Assembly (NCBI GenBank): GCA_024637095.1 | Contig: JAGXFV010000019.1 | Span: 1-60,841 of the forward strand | DNA: 60,841 nt | From: Actinomycetes bacterium | GTDB taxonomy: Bacteria; Actinomycetota; Thermoleophilia; RBG-16-64-13 | Reading direction: 5' to 3' | In this document: in pieces, positions 7,161 to 15,123 of the stretch | How the letters are laid out: the number at the start of each line of letters is the position of its first letter | How positions within the stretch are numbered: the stretch's first letter is position 1 | The notes under the pieces: model-generated | Seen by the model: only the letters and a program-made list of their open reading frames with translations | What the model was told of the DNA's origin: nothing | Databases searched by the model: none | Made by a program: the position numbers and the translations under genes

Positions 7161-8908
7161 AGAGTTTCCTCCCGCGCTGCCGCCACCAGTTCCCGCTGCA
7201 CGTCCTCCTCGGCCTCCCGAATCAGGATCTCCTGCCAGGGCACTTCCTCGGGCGGCCCCACCTGGACGATGCGGCCCCGTTCCATGAGCACCACGCGGTC
7301 GGCCAGCCGCACGGTCGAGGGGCGATGGGCGATGACGACCGTGGTTCGGGTGCCGTGAATGCCTTCGAGCGCGGCCATTATGTGGGCCTCGGTCTCAGCG
7401 TCCACACTCGAGGTGGCGTCGTCCAGGATCAGGATCCGGGGGTCGACCAGTAGGGCCCGCGCCAGGGCGAGCCGCTGGCGCTGTCCGCCGCTCAGCGTGA
7501 GCCCGCGCTCTCCGATCACGGTGTCGTAGCCTTGCGGCAAGCGTTCGATGAACTCATCGGCGGCGGCGGCCTGCGCCGCCGCCCGCACTTCCACCTCACC
7601 CGCGTCGGGCCGGCCGTAGCGGATGTTGTCGCGAACGCTCAAGGAGAACAGGAAGGGATCCTGTTCCACGAGCCCCAGTTGCTCACGCAGACCGTGCAGG
7701 GTGACGTCGCGCAGATCCGTCCCATCGACCAGGATCTTGCCGGAACTGGGATCGGCAAAGCGGGGGATCAGGCGGGCGAGCGTGGTCTTGCCTGAACCGG
7801 TGGGGCCGACCAGAGCTACGGTTTCGCCGGGCTCTATATCGAGGGAGACCTGACGCACCACGGGGTGGCCGTCGTAGCCGAAGTCCACGTCGCGGAATTC
7901 GATCCGGCCCTCGATGCGCCCGAGCGGAACAGCGTTAGCCGCCTCATACACCTCGGGTTCTTCATCCAGGATCTCGAGCACGCGTTCACCCGAGGCAGCC
8001 GCCCGCTCCGCCCAGCTGACCAGCATGCCCAGCATGCGGAGCGGCCAGACGAGGAGCAGGGTGTAACCGTAGAAGGCCAGCAGGCTGCCCAGCGTCATCT
8101 CGTCGGCGATGACGAGGCGGCCCCCGTAATAGAGGATGATGAGCAGGCTCAGGCTGGGAAGCAGGCCGAGAAGGGGCACGTAACGGCCCCTGATCGCCGC
8201 CGCCTCTAGGTTCTGCCGGTAGATGCGGTCGGAGGCCTCGGCAAAGCGCTCCTGCTGAAGGTCTTCGACGGCGAAGGCTTTGATCACGCGGATGCCCAGG
8301 ATTCTCTCCTCGGCCACGGCCGTGAGTTCCGCCACACGTTGCTGGATGGCGTAAAGCGAGGGATGCAGGCGCGAACTGAACCGCCGCGCGACCACCAATA
8401 GCAGCGGCGCGGGCAGGAGGGCCGCCACCGCGAGCCGGGGCTCCAGAACGAACAGCAAGATGGTCACCCCGATCAAAGTCAGGGTGTGCGTGACGATGAA
8501 GATCAGTCCGTAGCTGAGAAAGAGCCTGACCCCACGCACGTCGGCCATCGCCCGGCTGATCAGCTGCCCGGTCTGCGAGCGCAGGTAGAAACGCAGCCCC
8601 AGGTGCTGCATGTGATCGAACAAACGATTGCGCACGTCGGTTTCCACCGCCAGACTCATCTTGCCGGAGACGGTCCGGCGCAGGAAAGCGGTGATGAAGC
8701 GGGCCACGCCGACCGCGACCATGGCCAGCGACAGGGGAAGCAGCAGGTCGTCCCGCCCGCCTATCAAAGCGAGATCGACCACAGACTTGGTGAGCCAGGG
8801 TATGACCAACCCGAGCCCGGTGGTGGCGAGGGCTAGGAACAGGGACGCGTAGAGGGCCAACCAGTGGCCCTCGAGAAAAGTCAGGATCATGCGGCGAAAG
8901 GTGTGCAT
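7157..8908 (-). CDS. ABC exporter half-transporter, degenerate Walker B
   Basis: 583 residues from the ATG at 8908. A TTG further out (8947) is actually part of a TTGACA box and is not used. It has six membrane helices (about 10-300), then Walker A GPTGSGKTT, a canonical signature LSGGQRQRLALARA, Walker B ILILDDATSSVDAE and IIAHRPSTV. The residue after the Walker B Asp is Asp rather than the catalytic Glu, which marks the non-hydrolysing site of heterodimeric exporters. Partner of the gene at 5310-7160, with which it overlaps by four bases. A -10-like TACACT ends seven bases before the ATG and no Shine-Dalgarno is visible, so the message may be leaderless. Confidence 0.92.
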   Translation of the reverse strand: MHTFRRMILTFLEGHWLALYASLFLALATTGLGLVIPWLTKSVVDLALIGGRDDLLLPLSLAMVAVGVARFITAFLRRTVSGKMSLAVETDVRNRLFDHMQHLGLRFYLRSQTGQLISRAMADVRGVRLFLSYGLIFIVTHTLTLIGVTILLFVLEPRLAVAALLPAPLLLVVARRFSSRLHPSLYAIQQRVAELTAVAEERILGIRVIKAFAVEDLQQERFAEASDRIYRQNLEAAAIRGRYVPLLGLLPSLSLLIILYYGGRLVIADEMTLGSLLAFYGYTLLLVWPLRMLGMLVSWAERAAASGERVLEILDEEPEVYEAANAVPLGRIEGRIEFRDVDFGYDGHPVVRQVSLDIEPGETVALVGPTGSGKTTLARLIPRFADPSSGKILVDGTDLRDVTLHGLREQLGLVEQDPFLFSLSVRDNIRYGRPDAGEVEVRAAAQAAAADEFIERLPQGYDTVIGERGLTLSGGQRQRLALARALLVDPRILILDDATSSVDAETEAHIMAALEGIHGTRTTVVIAHRPSTVRLADRVVLMERGRIVQVGPPEEVPWQEILIREAEEDVQRELVAAAREETL

Positions 8909-8915
8909 CGGCCTA

Positions 8916-8947
8916 AGTGTACCCGCGCAATCGAATCTGATTGTCAA
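8916..8947 (-). promoter_or_regulatory. Possible promoter of the ABC exporter pair
   Basis: On the minus strand: TTGACA at 8947-8942 and TACACT at 8921-8916. The 20-base spacer is longer than usual, which lowers confidence. The ATG follows the -10 box by seven bases. Confidence 0.45.
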
Positions 8948-9016
8948 AGGCGTGAATTGCGGCCGCTGCTCCCGTGCGCCAAGCGGCTCGTCGAGACCCG
9001 GTCATTCTGGTCTCTG

Positions 9017-9053
9017 ATGGTGATTACCATGGGTCCGGGACGGCTGCTATCGT
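9017..9053 (+). promoter_or_regulatory. plsX promoter with overlapping palindrome
   Basis: ATGGT-GATT-ACCAT (9017-9030) is a perfect dyad. The -35-like TTACCA (9024-9029) lies inside it; TATCGT (9048-9053) follows after 18 bases. The dyad is placed where a repressor could block the promoter. The 250 bases between the exporter and plsX otherwise hold only a GC-rich leader with a GGGAGG/CCTCCC hairpin. Confidence 0.4.
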
Positions 9054-9161
9054 GTAGTGGTCGCCGGACCGCGCGCGGAGCGCGCCACCGGGGAGGCCTC
9101 ATGGTGTCCTCCCGGCTCCGGCCGTCGCACTCGCTTGGAGTTCGGGAGGACGCCGCACTTT

Positions 9162-10232
9162 ATGAAAGAAACGAACCCGCCATCCTCGACCGCTCCGCCA
9201 ATGGAAGGATCGCCCCTGGTCCGTCAGGTCACAATCGCCCTGGACGCCGAGGGAGGAGACCACGCTCCCCGCGAGGTCGTGCTGGGTGCATTGGCCGCCG
9301 CCGGGCCCGATCTGCGGGTGCTGCTCGTTGGGCGGCCCGAAGTGGTTCGGGCCGAGCTCGAAAGGGCCAATGCCGAGTTCTCAGGCGACGGCGCCAAATA
9401 CATCGAGATGGTGCCTTCCGCTTCGGTCATCAGTTCCAGCGAGGAGCCCGCCCGGGCGGTGCGGAATCAGCCCGAAGCGTCCATCTCGGTGGGCGCGCGC
9501 CTCGTCGCGGATGGGGAAGCGCAGGCCTTCATCTCCGCGGGCAGCACGGGCGCCATGTTGGCCGCCGGTCTGTTGTTGGTCAAGCGGGTGCGCGGCATCA
9601 AAAGGCCGGCCATACTCACCCTGCTCCCCGGCGAGAAAGGACCGGTGGTGTTCCTGGACGCTGGAGCGAATGCCGATTGCCGGCCCGAGCACCTGCTGGA
9701 GTTCGGCACCCTGGGCGCGGTCTTCGGTCACCGGGTTCTCGGTCTGGAGAACCCGCGGGTGGGATTGCTGAACATCGGTGAGGAAGCGGGCAAAGGCAAT
9801 GAACTGGCGGTGGCGGCCCACGAACTGCTCGCCGGGAGCGGCCTCAACTTTGTCGGTAACCTCGAAGGCCGCGACCTGCTGGCCAACGCGGCCGATGTGG
9901 TGGTGACCGACGGCTTCACCGGCAACGTGGCCCTCAAGCTCTTGGAGGGGACAGCCCGCTCACTCATGCTGAGAATCCGCTCCGCGGCAGAGACCGACAT
10001 CCGCTCCAAGCTCGGCGGAGTCCTGCTCCGGCCGGCGCTGCGCAGTCTGCGCGAAGAACTCGACCCGGAGCAGTATGGCGGGACCTACCTGCTGGGCCTT
10101 CGCGGGCTACTGGTGATCGCCCACGGCAACTCCTCTCGGACGGCAATTGAGAACGGCCTCCGGTTCGCCGCCGAAGCGGTGCGCAGCGATGTGGTGGCTG
10201 CGGTAAGGGACGAACTCGAGGCCCGGCGGTAA
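9162..10232 (+). CDS. plsX: Phosphate acyltransferase PlsX
   Basis: 356 residues from the ATG at 9162; an in-frame extension back to 9057 has no family support. PlsX makes acyl-phosphate from acyl-ACP for the PlsY step of phospholipid synthesis. Family features: VTIALDAEGGDHAPREVVLGA at the N-terminus of the core, SISVGARLVADGEAQAFISAGSTGAMLA, VFLDAGANADCRPEHLLEFG, VGLLNIGEEAGKGNE and VVTDGFTGNVALKLLEG. About 18 residues of poorly conserved sequence precede the core. The usual neighbours rpmF and yceD are absent upstream. acpP follows under its own promoter. Confidence 0.95.
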   Translation: MKETNPPSSTAPPMEGSPLVRQVTIALDAEGGDHAPREVVLGALAAAGPDLRVLLVGRPEVVRAELERANAEFSGDGAKYIEMVPSASVISSSEEPARAVRNQPEASISVGARLVADGEAQAFISAGSTGAMLAAGLLLVKRVRGIKRPAILTLLPGEKGPVVFLDAGANADCRPEHLLEFGTLGAVFGHRVLGLENPRVGLLNIGEEAGKGNELAVAAHELLAGSGLNFVGNLEGRDLLANAADVVVTDGFTGNVALKLLEGTARSLMLRIRSAAETDIRSKLGGVLLRPALRSLREELDPEQYGGTYLLGLRGLLVIAHGNSSRTAIENGLRFAAEAVRSDVVAAVRDELEARR

Positions 10233-10239
10233 GGCGCGC

Positions 10240-10267
10240 TTGTGTCCGGAACTGCCGTTGCTACAAT
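10240..10267 (+). promoter_or_regulatory. acpP promoter
   Basis: TTGTGT at 10240-10245, a 16-base spacer and TACAAT at 10262-10267, directly after the plsX stop. The leader to acpP would be about 67 bases. Confidence 0.6.
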
Positions 10268-10340
10268 GGGTTCTTCGATCGAGGCCGGGATGGTGCCAGG
10301 GGCACCGCCGGCGCAATGAAATTTCGCGCAAGGAGAATCG

Positions 10341-10580
10341 ATGGGCAGGGAAGAGATCTTCGCTAAGGTTCAGGCCATTCTCGTGGACCAACTCGAGGTC
10401 AGTGCTGAAGACGTCACTATGGAAGCCAACTTCCAGGAGGACCTGGACGCCGACAGCTTGGATCTGGTGGAAGTCATCATGGAGCTGGAAGACCAGTTCG
10501 ATCTGAAGATCTCCGACGAAGAGGCTGAACAGATCGGTACCGTCGGCGCGGCCGTCGATTTCATCGAGAAGCGCGTCTGA
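10341..10580 (+). CDS. acpP: Acyl carrier protein
   Basis: 79 residues, acidic, with the phosphopantetheine attachment Ser in the DADSLDLVE motif (about residue 38). It carries growing acyl chains in fatty acid synthesis and supplies PlsX. Start ATG preceded by AAGGAG. Located between plsX and rnc as in many bacteria. Confidence 0.97.
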   Translation: MGREEIFAKVQAILVDQLEVSAEDVTMEANFQEDLDADSLDLVEVIMELEDQFDLKISDEEAEQIGTVGAAVDFIEKRV

Positions 10581-10595
10581 TCCGATAACCACCGA

Positions 10596-11360
10596 GTGAG
10601 CGAACAACCAGAGCGCCCGGACCTGCTCACGCTGGCCGGACGGCTCTCTCCGCAGAAGCTCGACCTGGCGTTGACCCACTCCGCCTGGGTGGCCCGGCGC
10701 ACCGACTCCTACGAGCGGCTGGAGTTCCTGGGGGACAGTGTGCTCGGCCTGGCCATCTCCACCCACCTCTACGCCGGGTACCCGGCCTATCCCGAGGGCC
10801 GGTTGGCCAAACTGAAGGCTTATGTGGTCAGCCGCAAGAGTTGCTCGGTGGTCGCGGCGGCGCTCGGGCTGGACGATCTGGTACGAGCGCGGGCGCCGGG
10901 CGATGAAGCGCAGAGAACTGAGTTGGCCGAGAACGCCGTTGCGCTGGGCAATATCCTGGAAGCGCTCATCGGGGCCCTTTATCTGGAGTTCGGGTACGGT
11001 GCCGTCGAACCTGCGATCGTGGAGGCCTTCAGGGAGCGGGTCCGCTATGCGACCACTCGGCATGTGGACTACAAGAGCACGCTTCAAGAGTATCTGGCTG
11101 CCCTGCGGGAGCCGGCCACAGCCCGCTATCGACTGATGCGTGAAGACGGCCCGCCACACGAACGCAGCTTCGTCTCCCAGGTCGAAGTGAGGGGCAAGGT
11201 CTACGGCATGGGCTCGGGGACCAGCATCAAAGAGAGCGAGCAAGAGGCGGCGCGCGAGGCGCTCACCAGATTTGGGGTGCTCGACGAAGAGGGCGTCGTC
11301 CGCGAAGACAGCCCAGACGGGGACGAGGCTTTCGGCCCAGACGGGGACGAGGCTCTCTAG
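10596..11360 (+). CDS. rnc: Ribonuclease III with Asp to Asn at a metal site
   Basis: 254 residues from a GTG. It cleaves double-stranded RNA in rRNA precursors and mRNAs. The RNase III domain (about 10-145) carries ERLEFLGDSVL with acidic residues E40, E43 and D47. In the second acidic motif, usually ADxxEALIGA, the sequence reads GNILEALIGA: residue 119 is Asn (AAT) where the family has a metal-binding Asp, while E122 is kept. The dsRNA-binding domain follows (about 150-230; KSTLQEYLA, then GSGTSIKESEQEAAREAL). The tail holds two copies of PDGDEAxG from a 24-base DNA repeat. Activity may be altered. Confidence 0.93.
   Translation: MSEQPERPDLLTLAGRLSPQKLDLALTHSAWVARRTDSYERLEFLGDSVLGLAISTHLYAGYPAYPEGRLAKLKAYVVSRKSCSVVAAALGLDDLVRARAPGDEAQRTELAENAVALGNILEALIGALYLEFGYGAVEPAIVEAFRERVRYATTRHVDYKSTLQEYLAALREPATARYRLMREDGPPHERSFVSQVEVRGKVYGMGSGTSIKESEQEAAREALTRFGVLDEEGVVREDSPDGDEAFGPDGDEAL
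11311..11354 (+). repeat. 24-base-period repeat at the 3' end of rnc
   Basis: GCCCAGACGGGGACGAGGCT occurs at 11311-11330 and 11335-11354. It duplicates eight codons at the RNase III C-terminus, outside the conserved domains. Confidence 0.9.
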
Positions 11361-11384
11361 ACAAGAGGAGGGGACGGACGGCGC

Positions 11385-14300
11385 ATGGCCTTCCTCCACA
11401 CCATCAGGCTCAAGGGCTTCAAGACCTTTGCCCGCTCCACGGAACTCCTGATCGAACCGGGAGTGACCGTGATCATCGGTCCCAATGGCAGCGGCAAGAG
11501 CAATATCGCCGACGCCGTCCTCTGGGCCCTGGGCGAGCAAAGCCCCACAGCCATCCGCGGCCGCAACATGCAGGACGTTATCTTCTCCGGCAGCGAGGGG
11601 CGTAAGGGCGCGGCTACCGCCGAAGTCACCCTGGCTTTTGACAACTCCTCCGGCGCTTTTCCCACAGAGTACGAAGAGGTGGAGGTCACCCGGTCGGTGA
11701 GTCGAGACGGCTCTTCCAGCTACCGCTTGAACGGATCGGCCTGTCGTCTGGTCGACATCCAGGAACTGATCTCGGCGGTGGGCCTTGGGCGCGAGATGCA
11801 CAGCGTGATCAGCCAGGGCAGGGTGGAGGAATTCCTGAGCTCGACGCCTTTGGCCCGCAGGGCCTTGGTCGAGGAGGCCGCCGGACTGGGCCGCTACAAG
11901 AAACGCCGGCAGCGCTCGCAGGCAAAGCTGGAGAAGGTGCAGACCAACCTCGACCGGGTCGAAGACATCGAAACCGAGGTGCGCAAGGCCCTGCGTCCCT
12001 TGAAGGCTCAGGTAACGGCGGCGGAACGCTACGCCGAGGTCACCGAGGAACTGGCAGCCGCACGCACCCGCCTGCTCCTGGTCGAACTGACCGCCCTAAC
12101 TCGAGAGAGGAGCGAGCGCGGACAAAAGCGGGCTCAGGTGACCTCGTCGCGCGAAGGGAGCGCGAGAGAGCTCGAGGCGATCAGAGCCTCGCGGGCCCGG
12201 GAAGAGGAGGAGTTTGCGCGCACCATTAGCGAACGCGAAGCTCTGACAGCGCGGTACCACGAGGCCCGCGGGCATACCGAGCGCATCCAATCCCGTGCCG
12301 CCACGCTGGGGCAGCGGCTGTCCCGGCTGGAAGCGGACCTCGAGCGTACGCGCCGCCGCCGGGAACAGGCCGAAGGGGAGCTGGAGGCGGCCCGCTCGCG
12401 GGTGGATTCCATCGCCGCCGCCCCCGGCTACAGCGCGGCCAGATTGGAGCTGGTGCAGCGGGCGGCCGAAGAGCTCAACGGGCTGATGCTGGAGACGCGC
12501 ACCGAGCTCGGAGTTAGGGAGGCCGCGCACGAAGAAGCCAAGGACCTGGTATTCGAGCTCGAGTCCAATCGCAGCCGCCTCGCGCAGGAGCGGGATCTCA
12601 TTCGCCGCGAGCTGGCTGAACGTGCCGCTCGGCGGGCGCAAATCGACAGCCAGTCCCGGACCGCCGCCGACCGCATGGCGGGAATCGAAGCCGGCCTCGA
12701 TAGTCTCGGCGGAGAACGGCAGTCGGCGCAGGCATTGGTCGCAGAAGCCAAGGAGGCGGCCGGCGAGGCGCGGGAGCGGGTGAGGCAGCTCGAGACCGGT
12801 CTGGCGCAGGCTCGGGCGAGGGCACGGGAGGCGGGAGAGCGACTGGCCGACCTCGACGCCCGCGAGCGGGTGGCGCAGGCCATCATTTCCCGTCGCGAAG
12901 GCGTGCCGGAACAGGCCCGCCGGCTCAGAGACGAGCGCGACGGGGCCCGGTTGGTCATCGAGTTGCTCCAGGTGGATCCCGGCTATGAGCGAGCGGTGGG
13001 GGCGGCCCTGGGTTCCCTGGCTTACGCCGTGGTCCTTCCCGGCGGGGCTGAGCTCGCGCTCCTCGGAGAAGAAGGGTCGCTGGAGATGGTGTGGCCCGAG
13101 TCCCTCGAGAACCCAAGGGCGCCGCAGGGTGAACCCCAGACCGACCTCCCGCCGGATAGCCTGTGGCGACACTTCTCCCTGCCGCAGCCGCTTGCCGTCG
13201 CTCTCGGTCGTCTATTGCCGCCGCTGTTGGTGGCCGAAGATCTGGCCTCCGCTGCTTCGCTTCTGGGTGCGCAGGTCCCGGGGAGGGCGGAACCGCTGGC
13301 GGTCACGCTCCGAGGTGAACTGGCTCGAGGTAGCTACTACGCTGCGCGGCGCCTGGAAGCCGGCACCGACGTCTTCCTGGGAGCCCGTGCGGAACTCGAA
13401 GCCGTCCAAAAAGAACGCGAGGCTTCGCTCGAAGAAAGGGAGCTTGCCGAGCGGGAGCTCGCGAGACTGGAGGCCGGCCTGGAGAAAGCCCGCCAACTCG
13501 TGCGGGAAACCGATCAAGCGGAGCGAGAGGCCGTGCGCTCGGCCGCGGGATTGGAAGACGAACTGAATCTGCACTCCCGCCGGCTGGAAGAGGCCAGGAA
13601 GGAACTCGACGAGGCCCAGGAGCGCCGGGAGCACGACGTGGAGGTGGTGGCCTCTCTGGAGGAGCAGCTGGAGGCGGCTCAGACCGCCTACGAGGAACAC
13701 GGCGCTCGAGTGACCGCGGCCCGTGAAGGATTGGTGGCCGCGCGCGCGTTGGCCGAAGAAGCCCGGAATGGGCTCGGCCGGGTGGAGCAGAAGCGTTCCC
13801 AGGCCATGCTCCTTCAGGTCAAGCTGCGGGAGCGTCGCCGCGCGTACGAGGATGAGCAGGGGCGGGCCCGGGACCAGCGGGACCGCGCCGGGCGTATCGT
13901 CGGCGGACTGGCCGCGCGCGAGGAACGGCTTACTCTCGCGATCCCGGTCTTCGAGCGGCTGCGCGCCACCGTCGCCGGGCTGGGGGAGGAGCTCGAGACC
14001 CGGGTGGGCGGGCTCGCGGCTGGGGTCGAAGCCTCGCGCCGCCGCACCGATGGCTTCGCCGATGCGCTCAAGGACCACGGACGGCGGGAAGCCGAGCTTC
14101 AGCAGCGACTGGCCGAACTGAGCGAAGCGCAGGTCGAGGTCGAGGTGGCGCTTGCCCACCTGGGGGACCGGATCGGCGAACGTGAGCGCGAAATCGAAGA
14201 GCTGCGCCGGCGCCATCTGTCGCCCCGCGGGCTATCGGCCGGCGACGTTAGCGATGACGACGCCGAAACCCTGCGCTTGCTGCTCGAACGGTTGGAACGC

Positions 14301-15059
14301 AAGCGCGAGCGCATTGGGCCGATCAATCCGCTCGCCGAGCAGGAGTACAGGGAGACCTCGGAGCGCGCCGACTTCCTGGCGGAACAGAGGCGTGATCTGG
14401 AGTCTTCGGTTGCGGAGATTGCGCGGATCATCGGCGAGTTGGACGAGCACATCGAGACGACCTTCAACGAGGTTTTCGAGCAGACCCGGGAGCACTTCGA
14501 GGAGATGGTGGGGGTTCTCTTTCCGGGCGGACGCGGCCTGCTGAAACTCGAGGAGATCGGCGGCGAGCGGGCGGAGGACTTAAGGGGGAACGGGCGAGAC
14601 GGCGACGACTCGGACGCCGTCACGGAAGCTGCGGAGGAGGCGGCCGCACTGGATGAGTCGGCGCCGGAATACGCGCGCAAGGGGGTGGTCCTCGAAATCA
14701 AGCCCCCGCGCAAGGCCCCCCGTGCGCTCAGCCTGCTTTCCGGGGGCGAGAAGGCCCTTGCCGCCATAGCCTTCCTCTTCGCGCTCTTCCTGGCGCGGCC
14801 GGCGCCTTTCTACATTCTCGACGAGGTCGAGGCGGCGTTGGACGACACCAACATCGGGCGCTTCCTGTCCCTGGTCAGGCGCTTTCAGGATCGCACCCAG
14901 TTCATCGTGATCACCCACCAGCGCCGGACGATGGAGGTGGCCGACACCCTCTACGGCGTGGCCATGGACGCGGACGGGACCTCGCGCGTGCTCTCGCGCA
15001 GGCTGACCGTCGCCAACGACGATAAACACTCCGAGAGGGAGGGCACGGTTTCGCTTTGA
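11385..15059 (+). CDS. smc: Chromosome segregation ATPase SMC
   Basis: 1224 residues. N-terminal ATPase half with Walker A GPNGSGKSN (32-40) and the Q-loop region EQSP; two long coiled coils of Arg/Glu-rich heptads (about 170-500 and 670-1010) either side of a hinge; C-terminal half with signature LSGGEKALAA (about 1118) and Walker B FYILDEVEAALDD (about 1142). It organises and separates chromosomes together with ScpA/ScpB, which are not in this window. The hinge (about 505-660) keeps the GYERAVGAALG entry but where most SMCs have a Gly-rich PGG..TGG motif it reads ARGSYYAARR. Located between rnc and ftsY, a common order. Confidence 0.96.
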   Translation: MAFLHTIRLKGFKTFARSTELLIEPGVTVIIGPNGSGKSNIADAVLWALGEQSPTAIRGRNMQDVIFSGSEGRKGAATAEVTLAFDNSSGAFPTEYEEVEVTRSVSRDGSSSYRLNGSACRLVDIQELISAVGLGREMHSVISQGRVEEFLSSTPLARRALVEEAAGLGRYKKRRQRSQAKLEKVQTNLDRVEDIETEVRKALRPLKAQVTAAERYAEVTEELAAARTRLLLVELTALTRERSERGQKRAQVTSSREGSARELEAIRASRAREEEEFARTISEREALTARYHEARGHTERIQSRAATLGQRLSRLEADLERTRRRREQAEGELEAARSRVDSIAAAPGYSAARLELVQRAAEELNGLMLETRTELGVREAAHEEAKDLVFELESNRSRLAQERDLIRRELAERAARRAQIDSQSRTAADRMAGIEAGLDSLGGERQSAQALVAEAKEAAGEARERVRQLETGLAQARARAREAGERLADLDARERVAQAIISRREGVPEQARRLRDERDGARLVIELLQVDPGYERAVGAALGSLAYAVVLPGGAELALLGEEGSLEMVWPESLENPRAPQGEPQTDLPPDSLWRHFSLPQPLAVALGRLLPPLLVAEDLASAASLLGAQVPGRAEPLAVTLRGELARGSYYAARRLEAGTDVFLGARAELEAVQKEREASLEERELAERELARLEAGLEKARQLVRETDQAEREAVRSAAGLEDELNLHSRRLEEARKELDEAQERREHDVEVVASLEEQLEAAQTAYEEHGARVTAAREGLVAARALAEEARNGLGRVEQKRSQAMLLQVKLRERRRAYEDEQGRARDQRDRAGRIVGGLAAREERLTLAIPVFERLRATVAGLGEELETRVGGLAAGVEASRRRTDGFADALKDHGRREAELQQRLAELSEAQVEVEVALAHLGDRIGEREREIEELRRRHLSPRGLSAGDVSDDDAETLRLLLERLERKRERIGPINPLAEQEYRETSERADFLAEQRRDLESSVAEIARIIGELDEHIETTFNEVFEQTREHFEEMVGVLFPGGRGLLKLEEIGGERAEDLRGNGRDGDDSDAVTEAAEEAAALDESAPEYARKGVVLEIKPPRKAPRALSLLSGGEKALAAIAFLFALFLARPAPFYILDEVEAALDDTNIGRFLSLVRRFQDRTQFIVITHQRRTMEVADTLYGVAMDADGTSRVLSRRLTVANDDKHSEREGTVSL

Positions 15060-15123
15060 TAGTATTCAAGCCCGCTCCGGCCGCGGAGCAGCGTCGGTCC
15101 AACCCGTGGGAGGTTTCGCTTCT

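Noticed and set aside
8948-9161. rpmF/yceD or a tRNA gene in the gap before plsX
   Set aside because: No L32 zinc-binding Cys pairs in any frame and no cloverleaf; only a dyad, a promoter and a GC-rich leader are visible.
10107-11801. 564-codon minus-strand frame opposite acpP, rnc and smc
   Set aside because: Lies antisense to three confident genes and has no recognisable domain.
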